Shown in pieces: positions 7,201 to 16,995 of a stretch of DNA of 64,000 nt. The notes under the pieces are model-generated. The model searched no databases, was not told the DNA's origin, and worked only from the letters and a program-made list of their open reading frames with translations. Source of the stretch: Arenibacter echinorum (GTDB lineage: Bacteria; Bacteroidota; Bacteroidia; Flavobacteriales; Flavobacteriaceae); NCBI RefSeq assembly GCF_003259375.1, contig NZ_QLLN01000004.1, forward strand, positions 62,001 through 126,000. The letters are read 5' to 3'. A program made the position numbers and the translations under genes. Within the stretch, counting starts at the first letter, position 1. Every line of letters begins with the position of its first letter.

Positions 7201-10200
7201 ATGTTTTCAAAAAATTTCAAAAAATGGGATACCATCACAGGATGGTTTGTTTTTTTTATAGCCCTTATCACCTACGGAATAACTGTTGAACCCACTAGTA
7301 GTTTTTGGGATGCAGGTGAATATATCTCAACAGCGGCCAAACTACAGGTAGGGCATCCACCAGGAGCACCTTTACTGCAAATGATCGGGGCATTTATGGC
7401 CCTGTTCGCCTTGGAACCTACCCAGGTTGCAAAAATGGTAAACCTCGTTTCCGGGGTTTCCAGTGCCTTCACCATCCTCTTTATGTTTTGGACCATTACC
7501 AACCTAACAAGAAAACTAATTTCTAAAGAGGAAGTCATAACAAATAGCAAAGCTTTGGCCATTTTAGGGAGTGGTATCGTAGGTTCCTTGGCCTTTACCT
7601 TTTCTGATAGTTTTTGGTTCAACGCAACAGAAACCGAAGTCTACGCAATGGCCAGTTTAATTATGTCCCTGCTGCTGTGGCTAGGATTAAAATGGGTAGA
7701 TGACCTGGAGAATCCAAGAGGTAATAAATGGATAATACTTATTTCTTTTGTGGTTGGACTTACCTTTGGAATACAGTTTATGGGGTTCCTGGCGATACCC
7801 ACAATTGGTTTGTTGTACTACTTTAAAACCTACCAAACCACTACCATTAAGAATTTTCTATTGGCCAATATTATTGTGGTTGCCATATTGATGCTGGTCT
7901 ATAAATTTTCATTGACCTATGTGCTAAAAGTTTTTGGTTGGAGCGAGGTGTTTTTTATCAACACCATTGGCCTACCATTTAACTCGGGAACCATTATCAT
8001 GGGCCTCATTTTTATAGGAGTTTTTTATTGGGGTTTACGTTATACCCGCAATAACAACTACACAATAGCAAACACCATTGTGCTCTGTCTAATGTTTTTA
8101 TTTTTAGGGTTCTCTTCTTGGCTAATGCTTCCCATTAGGGCAAATGCCGATGTGGTAATCAACGAAAACGATCCTTCGGATGCCAGATCTTTGTTGGCCT
8201 ATTACAACCGTGAACAATACCCCGGAGTAGACAGCCCGGTTTATGGCGCCTATTACTCCGACACTTTTGCGCCTGCAGGCGATGAAAAGGACGAGAAACC
8301 CAAATACGAAAAAGACCTAAAGGCAGGAAAGTATATTATTGTAAACAACTATGAGGATGCGTTACAAGGACCAAACTCTGATCATGTGGGACTCTTGCCA
8401 CGGATGTGGAGCGAACAAAATGCAGAGAATTATATGAAGTATTTTGACCCGCTGACCTTTAGGATAAAATCTGATTACCTTGGAAACAACGAACTAAGGG
8501 AAGCCGTAAACCAATTTAAGGACGGTTACGCCAAGGGAGAAATAGACACTTCCCAATATATGAGATTCCTTAGAGAGTTTAGCGAATATATTGATGTACA
8601 GCCCCCAACAGTAATGCAAAATATAAAATACATGTTCCAATTTCAGTTTGGCTATATGTACTGGCGTTATTTTATGTGGAATTTTGTTGGCAAGCAAGAT
8701 GATATACAAGGAAGATATGACAACCATGGAAATTGGTTAAGCGGTATAAACTTTGTTGACAATGCCAGGTTGGGCAGCCAGGAGAACCTTCCTAGCGATA
8801 TTAAGAACAACAAAGGCAGGAACACCTATTTCTTCCTCCCCTTACTTCTAGGTATTATTGGTCTTATCTTCCAAATAAGCAAAAACCCCAAACAATTTTG
8901 GGCTTTATTCGTATTCTTTATGTTTACGGGTATTGCCATCCAGTTTTACACCAATCCGGCCATTTTTCAACCAAGGGAGCGGGACTATTCCCTAGTGGGC
9001 TCCTTTTATGTTTTTGCCCTCTGGATCGGCTTGGGGGTGTACGGACTATTTGATGAATTCCAAAAGCTATTGAGTCCCAAAATATTGGCTCCCGGAATTA
9101 CTATTCTCTGCCTTTTGGCCGTACCGGGAGTAATGGCATTCCAAAATTGGGACGACCACGACAGATCCAATAAATTTACCGCTAAATCTACCGCAAAGGC
9201 CTATCTGGAATCGACCAAGGAAGACGCGGGCGCAATTTTGTTCACTATTGGGGACAATGATACTTTCCCTCTGTGGTACGCCCAGGAAATTGAAGGTTAC
9301 AGAACGGACGTACGCGTGGTAAACACAAGCCTTTTTGCCACAGATTGGTATATAGACCAAATGAAAAAGAAGGCCTACGAAAGTGAACCTATTCCCTCTC
9401 AACTTACCCATAACGAATACAAATGGGGATCTAGGGACGCCATATACTTTAACGAACTTACCGAGAGCAGATGGGACATAAAAGACTTTATGAACTGGGT
9501 AGGTAGTGACAAGGAACAAACGAAATTTAGAAGTATATTACAGAAGAAAGGCGCGGATCTGAGTCAGTATTCCGAAAGCAATTTGGATGTTGTCTACTAT
9601 CCGACCAATAAAATTAGGGTTCCGGTAAACAAGAAAAATGTTCTGGAGAGTGGCTTGGTCAAAGAAAAAGATTCGGCATTAATTGTTGATTATATTGATA
9701 TTGACCTACCAAAAAGTGCCCTGCCCAAGAACCGAATCCTGATGTTGGACATCATTGCCAACAATGACTGGAAACGCCCCATATATTTCTCCGGGGGAAG
9801 TTTTGATGCCGCAGAATACATTTGGATGAAAGATTATCTTCAATTGGATGGCCTAGTCTACAAACTGGTCCCTATTAAAACAACCAATAGGAGTACTTAT
9901 GAGATGGGTAGAATAGATTCCGATCTTATGTACGACATTGTAAAAAAATGGGATTGGGGCAATGCGGGAAGCCAGGATATCTATCACGACCCCCAAACAA
10001 GAACACAGGCTCTTTCCTTTAGAGGTAACTTGGCGCGGCTTACCGAAACTTTGATAGACGAAAACAAGATTGAAAAGGCGAAGGACGTCATCAATATTGC
10101 AATGGAAAATATGCCTGTTGAATATTTCGGGTACTACGCTTTTGTAGAACCTTTTATAGATGGATATTTTAAAGTAGGGGAAACCCGAAAAGCTAGGGAC

Positions 10201-10533
10201 CTATTTCAAAAATTAAAAAACATTTATCAGGAACGATTGAATTATTACGCCAATTTACCCTTTGAGGAACAGCGAATGTTCTTGGACGAAATTATTCCCG
10301 ACCTAGAGGCCTACAGTAGAAATATAGACATTTTAATCACTAACCAGGATCAGGAAACCGCCGAAAAGGAAACGCTTATCTTCAACGAATACATAGAGAA
10401 GTTTGAACGCTTTTATCGCAACGATCCAATGGAGGGCATACAGGCTCCAACTTCGGATCCCGATCTAATAGATTCATCTGCTATAGATGCTATACCGGAA
10501 GAACAATTGGATAGCATAGCAATTCCGGAATAA
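7201..10533 (+). CDS. DUF2723 / GT117-type multi-spanning glycosyltransferase-like protein (TMEM260 family)
   Basis: I chose the ATG at 7201 (MFSKNFKKW) because family members begin there; a longer frame from 7135 adds 22 residues of unlike sequence. The 1110-residue product starts with a run of membrane helices. The first loop carries the family signature VEPTSSFWDAGEY followed by LQVGHPPGAPL, with the acidic residue expected of GT-C enzymes. The second half (from about residue 660) is a large extracytoplasmic region with a C-terminal helical repeat part. The family is related to eukaryotic TMEM260, an O-mannosyltransferase. In Bacteroidota the donor and acceptor are not established, though protein O-glycosylation is plausible. 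A bidirectional terminator follows. Confidence 0.85.
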   Translation: MFSKNFKKWDTITGWFVFFIALITYGITVEPTSSFWDAGEYISTAAKLQVGHPPGAPLLQMIGAFMALFALEPTQVAKMVNLVSGVSSAFTILFMFWTITNLTRKLISKEEVITNSKALAILGSGIVGSLAFTFSDSFWFNATETEVYAMASLIMSLLLWLGLKWVDDLENPRGNKWIILISFVVGLTFGIQFMGFLAIPTIGLLYYFKTYQTTTIKNFLLANIIVVAILMLVYKFSLTYVLKVFGWSEVFFINTIGLPFNSGTIIMGLIFIGVFYWGLRYTRNNNYTIANTIVLCLMFLFLGFSSWLMLPIRANADVVINENDPSDARSLLAYYNREQYPGVDSPVYGAYYSDTFAPAGDEKDEKPKYEKDLKAGKYIIVNNYEDALQGPNSDHVGLLPRMWSEQNAENYMKYFDPLTFRIKSDYLGNNELREAVNQFKDGYAKGEIDTSQYMRFLREFSEYIDVQPPTVMQNIKYMFQFQFGYMYWRYFMWNFVGKQDDIQGRYDNHGNWLSGINFVDNARLGSQENLPSDIKNNKGRNTYFFLPLLLGIIGLIFQISKNPKQFWALFVFFMFTGIAIQFYTNPAIFQPRERDYSLVGSFYVFALWIGLGVYGLFDEFQKLLSPKILAPGITILCLLAVPGVMAFQNWDDHDRSNKFTAKSTAKAYLESTKEDAGAILFTIGDNDTFPLWYAQEIEGYRTDVRVVNTSLFATDWYIDQMKKKAYESEPIPSQLTHNEYKWGSRDAIYFNELTESRWDIKDFMNWVGSDKEQTKFRSILQKKGADLSQYSESNLDVVYYPTNKIRVPVNKKNVLESGLVKEKDSALIVDYIDIDLPKSALPKNRILMLDIIANNDWKRPIYFSGGSFDAAEYIWMKDYLQLDGLVYKLVPIKTTNRSTYEMGRIDSDLMYDIVKKWDWGNAGSQDIYHDPQTRTQALSFRGNLARLTETLIDENKIEKAKDVINIAMENMPVEYFGYYAFVEPFIDGYFKVGETRKARDLFQKLKNIYQERLNYYANLPFEEQRMFLDEIIPDLEAYSRNIDILITNQDQETAEKETLIFNEYIEKFERFYRNDPMEGIQAPTSDPDLIDSSAIDAIPEEQLDSIAIPE

Positions 10534-10540
10534 AGGACAC

Positions 10541-10573
10541 AAAAAAACCGAGACTTAAGTCTCGGTTTTTTTT
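10541..10573. terminator. Bidirectional terminator between DUF2723 and thioredoxin-like genes
   Basis: The perfect palindrome CCGAGACTTAAGTCTCGG (10548-10565) is flanked by A7 on the left and T8 on the right. It lies between convergent genes and can end both transcripts. Confidence 0.9.
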
Positions 10574-10590
10574 GTATAATGTTTAATTAG

Positions 10591-10887
10591 TTAGAGATAC
10601 TCATTGAGTATACCTATAAGGGTATTAGCATCCTGTTCCCCACTTTGCCTCCAAACCATTTCACCTTTCTTGTATATCATCAAGGTTGGCAGGCCTTTCA
10701 CCCGCAATGCTTGGGAAAGCTCCTTATTCTTATCCACATCAATCTTAATAACCTTGCCCTTATCGCCCAAGGCCGCGGCAACATCCCGTAGTACAGGGTG
10801 CATGGCTGTTGACTGTTCGTTCCACTCAGCGTAAAAATCCAATAGCACGGGAACATTAATATCAATTAATTCACCAAATTTAGACAT
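10591..10887 (-). CDS. Thioredoxin-fold protein lacking the active-site cysteines
   Basis: A 98-residue protein with full thioredoxin layout: LLDFYAEW before the active-site loop, KVIKIDVDKN as the central strand, and GLPTLMIYKKGE with the cis-proline. Where thioredoxins have WCGPC this protein has WNEQS, so both redox cysteines are gone and no cysteine remains in the protein. It therefore cannot do thiol-disulfide exchange. A chaperone, scaffold or partner-binding role is possible. It is a single gene between a bidirectional terminator and the metallophosphoesterase gene (91 bp upstream on the same strand). Confidence 0.88.
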   Translation of the reverse strand: MSKFGELIDINVPVLLDFYAEWNEQSTAMHPVLRDVAAALGDKGKVIKIDVDKNKELSQALRVKGLPTLMIYKKGEMVWRQSGEQDANTLIGILNEYL

Positions 10888-10978
10888 ATACTATACATTG
10901 GGTTATAAATCAAAAATAAGAAAAAATGTTAAAACACAACTAGTGCTATCGTTTTTGTCGACAAGGTAGTAGTTAAAA

Positions 10979-12208
10979 TCAGGTTAACGACCTCTTTTTT
11001 AAGGTAATTACAGTAATTTCTGGCCATATACCCACCCTTCCAGGGTATCCCAAAAATCCAAATCCCCGGTTTACATTTATCATCTGCCCCATTTCTTCGT
11101 ACACCCCGGCCCAATACTTATACCTCCATTTAGCCGGGCTCCATTTTATCCATCCTGGAATTTCTATTCCAAATTGCATCCCATGGGTATGTCCGCTTAA
11201 GGTGAGATGATAGTGATAATCATCTTTTAAAACTTGATCCTCCCAATGGGATGGATCATGGCTCATTAGAATTTTAAAATCATCCTTGTTAATATTGGAG
11301 ACAGCCTTTTTAAGGTCTCCCGCTTTTTTAAATCCTCCCCTGCCCCAATTTTCAACACCTATCAAAGCAATCCTATCCCCTCCTTTTTGCAAGTACCTAC
11401 TATCGTTTAATAAGAGGTCAAAGCCCATGTCCTTTTGAATATTTTTAAGATCGGTCAAGTTATTGCTTTTGGCCTCTTCGGTTTCCCAGCTTACATAATC
11501 CCCATAATCATGGTTCCCCAAGACTGAAAACTTCCCGTCTTTTGCGTTTAAGGTAGAAAAAAGGTCTTTCCAAGGCAACATTTCCTCTGCCATGTTGTTC
11601 ACCATATCTCCCGTAAAAAGCAACACATCACTTTTTTGCTTATTTATCAAGTTTATTGCGTATTCAATTTTCTCCCTATTATCAAAACTACCACTGTGCA
11701 CATCCGATATTTGGGTTATTTGATATCCATCGAAGCTATTGGGCAAATCGTCGAATTCCAAATTATACTTAAGTACTTTAAAATTATACTTCCCCTTAAT
11801 CATCCCATACAACAAGGCCGAAAATGGCAAAGCGGCAATACCCATGGCAAGGGTACTTAAAAAACGTCTTCTCGCGGGTAGGCTGAATTCTTTGGTGCCG
11901 CCAAATATTTTGTGATAGCTTGCAGTAAGAAATCTAAAAATATCTTCGGAGAATAAAAATACAATGGTAATCAACATAAAAGTGAGGATTGCCAACAAGA
12001 GACCAAAAGCATAACTTTTTGGTACACTCAACACCCTACCAGGGGCATCGCCCATGGTAAACTGATAAATGAAATTCCCTAAAACAAATAGTGATAATGC
12101 CATATAAGCATAATAGACCCAGGGATATCGGGTTGAGGCCTTTATGGCTTGCAAAGTATAAATTCCGAGCGTTATATAAATGACAATAAAAACAATCCAA
12201 CGTAGCAT
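10979..12208 (-). CDS. Membrane-anchored metallophosphoesterase (calcineurin-like, YaeI type)
   Basis: A 409-residue protein. Three to four hydrophobic segments occupy residues about 1-150. The rest is a calcineurin-like phosphoesterase with all metal motifs: QISDVHSG, LLFTGDMVNN, VLGNHDYGDY, ILMSHDP and LTLSGHTHGMQ. This arrangement is typical of YaeI-like enzymes, which remove pyrophosphate or phosphate from membrane-linked substrates such as UDP-diacylglucosamine. The exact substrate is not readable here. It lies 50 bp from cutC on the same strand and may be cotranscribed with it. Confidence 0.88.
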   Translation of the reverse strand: MLRWIVFIVIYITLGIYTLQAIKASTRYPWVYYAYMALSLFVLGNFIYQFTMGDAPGRVLSVPKSYAFGLLLAILTFMLITIVFLFSEDIFRFLTASYHKIFGGTKEFSLPARRRFLSTLAMGIAALPFSALLYGMIKGKYNFKVLKYNLEFDDLPNSFDGYQITQISDVHSGSFDNREKIEYAINLINKQKSDVLLFTGDMVNNMAEEMLPWKDLFSTLNAKDGKFSVLGNHDYGDYVSWETEEAKSNNLTDLKNIQKDMGFDLLLNDSRYLQKGGDRIALIGVENWGRGGFKKAGDLKKAVSNINKDDFKILMSHDPSHWEDQVLKDDYHYHLTLSGHTHGMQFGIEIPGWIKWSPAKWRYKYWAGVYEEMGQMINVNRGFGFLGYPGRVGIWPEITVITLKKRSLT

Positions 12209-12258
12209 TCCTTATTTTTTTAGTAAAGATATTGGTTTCAAATCCATTAGGTGGTTTT

Positions 12259-12987
12259 TTACTTTTCTTTAACTAGGCGGACCACCTCCTTCAGAGTAGC
12301 CAAATCGCTGATGCCAATTTCATCATCCCTAAGAAACCCGGGGCTGCTCATTGGAATTTCAGGTGTATGATCCAACGTTTTATGAAATTTTATCCCGGAC
12401 AAATGCACTGCGCCAAAGCCCGGCTGCTTAAATTCCAACACATTAGTATCGCGTATACCTCCCCCGGGCATTATAACACAGCCCTTGGATTTTTTTAACA
12501 ACCCGGTCAACAACTCCATTCCTTGAACCGAAGAATTTTGCTGCCCAGAGCTTAATATGGTATCTACTTCCAATTCCTGCAATTGCAACAAAGTAGCCAT
12601 AGGATCCCCTACCCAATCGAAAGCCCTGTGAAAGGTAAATTGCAAAGGTCTGGACACCTCTATCAATTCTTTTGTCCTTTTATAATCCAAGGTAAAATCC
12701 CTTAACAGCACCCCTGAAACAATTCCATTAAAACCGAGGTCCCTGCACAATGCAATATCCCTTTTCATAATCTCAAATTCCAGATCGGAATAGGTAAAAT
12801 CCCCACTTCTGGGTCTTATCAATACATTTACTGGAATAGAAATATGTTTCTTTATAAGCTGCAAGAGACCAAAAGAAGGGGTGACCCCACCTACGGCAAG
12901 CTCCGCACACAACTCAATTCGGTCAGCACCAGCTTTTTGGGCATTTAGGGCAGATTCTAAAGAATTGGCACATACTTCTACAATCAT
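12259..12987 (-). CDS. cutC: CutC-family TIM-barrel protein
   Basis: I placed the start at the ATG at 12987 (MIVEVCANSLESA), where the family begins; an upstream ATG at 13023 would leave only 6 bp to the divergent gene. The 242-residue product has the CutC signatures AGADRIELCAELAVGG, PVNVLIRPRSGDF, FHRAFDW and ILSSGQQ, and IMPGGGI near the C-terminus. CutC was named for copper tolerance, but its TIM-barrel fold and conserved acidic/Arg pocket look enzymatic. Here it is back to back with a glycosylasparaginase, a partner from N-glycan breakdown, which supports a carbohydrate-related role. That link is inference. Confidence 0.88.
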   Translation of the reverse strand: MIVEVCANSLESALNAQKAGADRIELCAELAVGGVTPSFGLLQLIKKHISIPVNVLIRPRSGDFTYSDLEFEIMKRDIALCRDLGFNGIVSGVLLRDFTLDYKRTKELIEVSRPLQFTFHRAFDWVGDPMATLLQLQELEVDTILSSGQQNSSVQGMELLTGLLKKSKGCVIMPGGGIRDTNVLEFKQPGFGAVHLSGIKFHKTLDHTPEIPMSSPGFLRDDEIGISDLATLKEVVRLVKEK

Positions 12988-13029
12988 ATTTCTTATATTT
13001 AGAGCCTTAAAATTAAGTAACACTGTCTT

Positions 13030-14025
13030 ATGAAAAGAAGAAATTTCCTTAAAAATTCCACCTTGAGTACCGCTGGAATAATATCAGCACCACTTTTCGC
13101 ATCATATAGCGATGCAAAAAAAGAGTTACCGCCTACGTCAGAAGGTATGGAAACGGTAAAACCTATTGTCATTTGCACTTGGAATTTCAAGAATGCCACG
13201 GCAAAGGCTTGGGAGGTTCTGGAAAAAGGAGGCTCTTCGTTGGATGCAGTAGAACAAGGGGTAATGATAGAGGAGGCAGATCTTAGCAACGAAACGGTCG
13301 GCAACGGCGGAAGACCGGACAGGGATGGCCATGTTACCTTAGACGCCTGTATCATGGACAAGGATGGAAACTGCGGGGCGGTGTTATGTATGGAAAATAT
13401 TGCCCATCCTATTTCTGTTGCAAGAAAGGTAATGGAAGACACACCCCATGTAATGTTGGCCGGAAAGGGAGCAGAGCAATTTGCCTATGAAAAAGGGTTC
13501 CCTAAAACCAATTTACTTACTGAAAAGGCAAAAAAAGACTGGTTGGAGTGGAAAAAGAAATCCAAGTACGAAACCATTATCAATATAGAAAACCACGATA
13601 CCATAGGTATGTTGGCCATTGATAAAAATGGAGATATTGCGGGAGCCTGTACCACAAGTGGAATGGGCTATAAAATGGCCGGACGTGTTGGCGACTCCCC
13701 GATTATAGGGGCCGGACTGTTTGTAGACAACGAAGTTGGCGGGGCAACAGCAACAGGAGTCGGGGAAGAAGTAGTGCGAACCGTTGGCAGCTTCCTTATC
13801 GTGGAACTTATGCGCCAGGGGAAATCGCCACAAGAGGCATGCGAGGAAGGCGTAAGACGAATCATGGAAAAGAACAAGGACAGAAGGGATTTCCAAATTG
13901 GGTTTATCGCCATCAACAAGAAAGGGGAAACTGGAGGTTATTGCATACATCCTGGATTTAGCTATAGCAAATTTACAGAGGCAGGACAAAGCAACAACCC
14001 GACGGAGACTTTTTTGAAATCCTAA
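13030..14025 (+). CDS. N4-(beta-N-acetylglucosaminyl)-L-asparaginase (glycosylasparaginase)
   Basis: A 331-residue precursor with a twin-arginine-like export signal (KRRNFLKNSTLSTAG, residues 2-16), so it is probably periplasmic or lipid-anchored. It is an Ntn-hydrolase: the chain should self-cleave before Thr191 in NHDTIGML, freeing the catalytic threonine of the beta subunit. GGRPDRDGHVTLDA and the late TSGMGYKMAGRVGDSP substrate loop match aspartylglucosaminidases. It cleaves the GlcNAc-Asn bond left after glycoprotein digestion, giving aspartate and GlcNAc. The gap to the divergent cutC start is 42 bp, so the promoters must overlap. The family is well known from flavobacteria (Elizabethkingia glycosylasparaginase). 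Confidence 0.9.
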   Translation: MKRRNFLKNSTLSTAGIISAPLFASYSDAKKELPPTSEGMETVKPIVICTWNFKNATAKAWEVLEKGGSSLDAVEQGVMIEEADLSNETVGNGGRPDRDGHVTLDACIMDKDGNCGAVLCMENIAHPISVARKVMEDTPHVMLAGKGAEQFAYEKGFPKTNLLTEKAKKDWLEWKKKSKYETIINIENHDTIGMLAIDKNGDIAGACTTSGMGYKMAGRVGDSPIIGAGLFVDNEVGGATATGVGEEVVRTVGSFLIVELMRQGKSPQEACEEGVRRIMEKNKDRRDFQIGFIAINKKGETGGYCIHPGFSYSKFTEAGQSNNPTETFLKS

Positions 14026-14069
14026 TAATCAATTTCACAATATCCAAATCTTAACAAGACTCAAACATA

Positions 14070-16913
14070 ATGGCTGAACAAAAAAGACTTTTCTTACTTG
14101 ATGCATATGCACTCATTTTTCGGGGTTATTACGCACTCATAAAAAACCCAAGGATAAACTCCAAGGGAATGGATACCTCCGCCATTATGGGATTCATGAA
14201 TTCTTTATTGGACGTAATAAGAAGGGAAAAACCGGATCATTTGGCAGTTTGTTTTGACAAGGGAGGAAGTGCCGACCGTACCGAAATGTTTGCCGAATAC
14301 AAAGCCAATAGGGATGCCACTCCCGACGCCATTAAAATAGCCGTGCCTTATATTCAGAATATATTGAAGGCCATGCATATTCCCGTAGTGGAACTGGAAG
14401 GAATGGAGGCCGACGATATTATAGGCACCTTGGCCAAGCAGGCGGAAAAAGAAGACTATAAGGTATACATGGTTACCCCGGATAAAGATTTTGGACAATT
14501 GGTATCCGAGAACATTTTTATGTACCGCCCGGCAAGATTGGGCAATGGCATAGAAATTTGGGGCATTCCCGAAGTCCAAAAACGCTTTGGCGTTGAACGT
14601 CCGGAACAGGTAATAGATTATTTGGGGATGATGGGCGATGCAAGTGACAACATTCCAGGATTACCAGGAGTGGGCGACAAAACCGCCAAAAAATTTATTG
14701 AGGAATTCGGTTCAATGGAAAATTTGCTTGCCAATACCGATAAACTCAAAGGCAAAATGAAGGAAAAGGTCCAAGAAAATGCAGAGTTGGGCATTCTTTC
14801 CAAAAAACTGGCCACCATATTTGTGGATTGCGATGTAACCTTTGACGCCAAAGACTACGAGCTTTCCATGCCCGATGGCGAAAAAGTACAGGAGATTTTC
14901 GAGGAGCTGGAATTTCGTAGACTAAAAGACCAATTCCTAAAGCTCTTTTCGTCCGAATCGGATAGCGATAGCACAGCGGAGAGTAAGCAAGAGCCCAACA
15001 CTTCAAAAAAGAAACAAACAGAGGCGGGAGGGGGCCAATTTTCCTTATTCGGAGGTGACGGTCAGGTCACGGGAGGAACAATAAAGGAAGTATCCAGTAG
15101 AAAAAATATAAAGGAAGTTTCCCATGTATACCAAAGTATACTGCCTGGGATGGCCATGAAACTTTTTATTCTGAATTTAATGAAACAAACTTCGGTTTGT
15201 TTTGACACCGAAACCACCGGACTTAATCCACTTACGGCAGAGTTGGTGGGAATAGCTTTTAGCTGGGAAGCCGGTAAAGGATTTTATGTTCCATTTCCCG
15301 AAGACAGGGAGCAGGCACAGGAGATTATTGAACAGATACGACCTTTTTTTGAGGCGGAAGACATTGAAAAAATTGGGCAGAACCTAAAGTATGACATCAA
15401 GGTGCTGCACAAATATAACATCTCCTTAAAGGGCAAATGCTTTGATACCATGCTTGCCCATTACCTTATTAATCCGGACATGCGCCATAACATGGATGTG
15501 TTGGCAGAAACTTACTTAAACTACACCCCCGTTTCAATAACGGAGCTAATTGGAAAAAAAGGAAAAAACCAATTATCTATGAGGGATGTTCCTTTGGAAC
15601 AACAAACCGAATATGCCGTAGAGGATGCCGATATCACTTTTCAATTGGCACAACACTTTCGACCAGAATTGAAAGAGGCAAAGACGGAGGAATTATTCAA
15701 TAATATAGAAATTCCCTTATTACACGTCCTGGCCGACATGGAACAGGAAGGAATCAACCTGGACAAGGCCTTTTTAAATTCGCTTGCCAAGGATCTGGAC
15801 AACGACATCAAAAACCTGGAATTAAAGATCTACAAGGAAGCAGGGGAGGAATTCAATATTGCGTCACCAAAACAATTGGGTGAAATATTATTCGATAAAC
15901 TAAAACTGGTGGACAAACCCAAAAAGACCAAAACGGGTCAATATTCCACAGCAGAAGATGTACTGTCCTATCTGGCAAAAGACCATGAAATAATTCAAAG
16001 TGTATTGGACTATCGTGGGCTCAGCAAACTAAAGAGCACCTATGTGGATGCCCTACCGGAACAAATTGAGGAAAGTACAGGCCGAGTACATACGGACTAT
16101 ATGCAAACCGTTGCCGCAACCGGAAGGTTAAGCAGCAACAACCCCAACCTTCAAAACATCCCCATTAGAACGGAACGGGGAAGACAGGTAAGAAAGGCAT
16201 TTATTCCAAGAAACGAAAACTACACCTTATTGGCAGCGGATTATTCGCAGATAGAATTGCGGATTATTGCCGCTCTTAGCGATGAGTCTACCATGATAGA
16301 GGCCTTTAAAAACGGAGAGGATATTCACGCCTCCACCGCTTCCAAGGTATTTAATGTCCCCTTAGAAGATGTTACCAGGGAACAGAGAAGCAATGCCAAG
16401 ACAGTGAATTTTGGAATAATATATGGAGTTTCGGCTTTTGGATTGAGCAACCAAACCGACCTATCCCGTGCGGAAGCCAAGGAGCTAATAGAGACCTATT
16501 ATAAAACCTACCCAAAATTGCGCAACTATATTAGTGAACAAATAGAATTCGCTAGAGAAAATGGGTACGTGCAAACGGTATTGGGGAGACGCAGATACTT
16601 AAAGGATATTAATGGAAGTAATGCCATTGTACGTGGAGCCGCGGAACGCAACGCAGTAAATGCGCCAATTCAGGGAAGTGCCGCTGATATTATAAAAATT
16701 GCAATGATCAATATTCATAAAAAACTCGAAGAAGGAAAATACCAAAGTAAGATGCTCCTACAAGTGCATGATGAATTGGTGTTCGACGTATATAAGCCCG
16801 AATTGGAGGAATTAAAGACCATGATCAAGACAGAAATGGAAAACGCCTATAAATTATCCGTGCCCTTAGATGTGGAATTGGGCGTTGGAAATAATTGGCT
16901 GGAGGCCCATTAA
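14070..16913 (+). CDS. polA: DNA polymerase I
   Basis: A 947-residue three-domain enzyme. Residues 1 to about 300 are the 5'-3' exonuclease (LLDAYALIFRGYYA, VCFDKGGSADRTE, EADDIIGTLA, GLPGVGDKTA). Residues about 370-560 are a 3'-5' exonuclease with CFDTETTGL and AVEDADITF, so the proofreading acids are kept, unlike in Thermus. The C-terminal polymerase has AADYSQIELRI (motif A), RSNAKTVNFGIIYG (motif B) and LLQVHDELVF (motif C). A low-complexity linker (about 295-345) separates the flap nuclease from the rest. The enzyme processes Okazaki fragments and fills repair gaps. A strong hairpin terminator follows. Confidence 0.97.
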   Translation: MAEQKRLFLLDAYALIFRGYYALIKNPRINSKGMDTSAIMGFMNSLLDVIRREKPDHLAVCFDKGGSADRTEMFAEYKANRDATPDAIKIAVPYIQNILKAMHIPVVELEGMEADDIIGTLAKQAEKEDYKVYMVTPDKDFGQLVSENIFMYRPARLGNGIEIWGIPEVQKRFGVERPEQVIDYLGMMGDASDNIPGLPGVGDKTAKKFIEEFGSMENLLANTDKLKGKMKEKVQENAELGILSKKLATIFVDCDVTFDAKDYELSMPDGEKVQEIFEELEFRRLKDQFLKLFSSESDSDSTAESKQEPNTSKKKQTEAGGGQFSLFGGDGQVTGGTIKEVSSRKNIKEVSHVYQSILPGMAMKLFILNLMKQTSVCFDTETTGLNPLTAELVGIAFSWEAGKGFYVPFPEDREQAQEIIEQIRPFFEAEDIEKIGQNLKYDIKVLHKYNISLKGKCFDTMLAHYLINPDMRHNMDVLAETYLNYTPVSITELIGKKGKNQLSMRDVPLEQQTEYAVEDADITFQLAQHFRPELKEAKTEELFNNIEIPLLHVLADMEQEGINLDKAFLNSLAKDLDNDIKNLELKIYKEAGEEFNIASPKQLGEILFDKLKLVDKPKKTKTGQYSTAEDVLSYLAKDHEIIQSVLDYRGLSKLKSTYVDALPEQIEESTGRVHTDYMQTVAATGRLSSNNPNLQNIPIRTERGRQVRKAFIPRNENYTLLAADYSQIELRIIAALSDESTMIEAFKNGEDIHASTASKVFNVPLEDVTREQRSNAKTVNFGIIYGVSAFGLSNQTDLSRAEAKELIETYYKTYPKLRNYISEQIEFARENGYVQTVLGRRRYLKDINGSNAIVRGAAERNAVNAPIQGSAADIIKIAMINIHKKLEEGKYQSKMLLQVHDELVFDVYKPELEELKTMIKTEMENAYKLSVPLDVELGVGNNWLEAH

Positions 16914-16925
16914 GCCCAGGCTTAT

Positions 16926-16973
16926 AAAAAACAGGAATGCCGTTGGTTTAAAACAACGGCATTCCTGTTTTAA
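16926..16973. terminator. Terminator after polA
   Basis: AAAACAGGAATGCCGTTG (16928-16945) pairs with CAACGGCATTCCTGTTTT (16954-16971) over 18 bp around an 8-nt loop. It separates polA from the convergent lipoprotein gene and can act in both directions. Confidence 0.9.
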
Positions 16974-16995
16974 GTTATAGCTATTTATCAGGATA

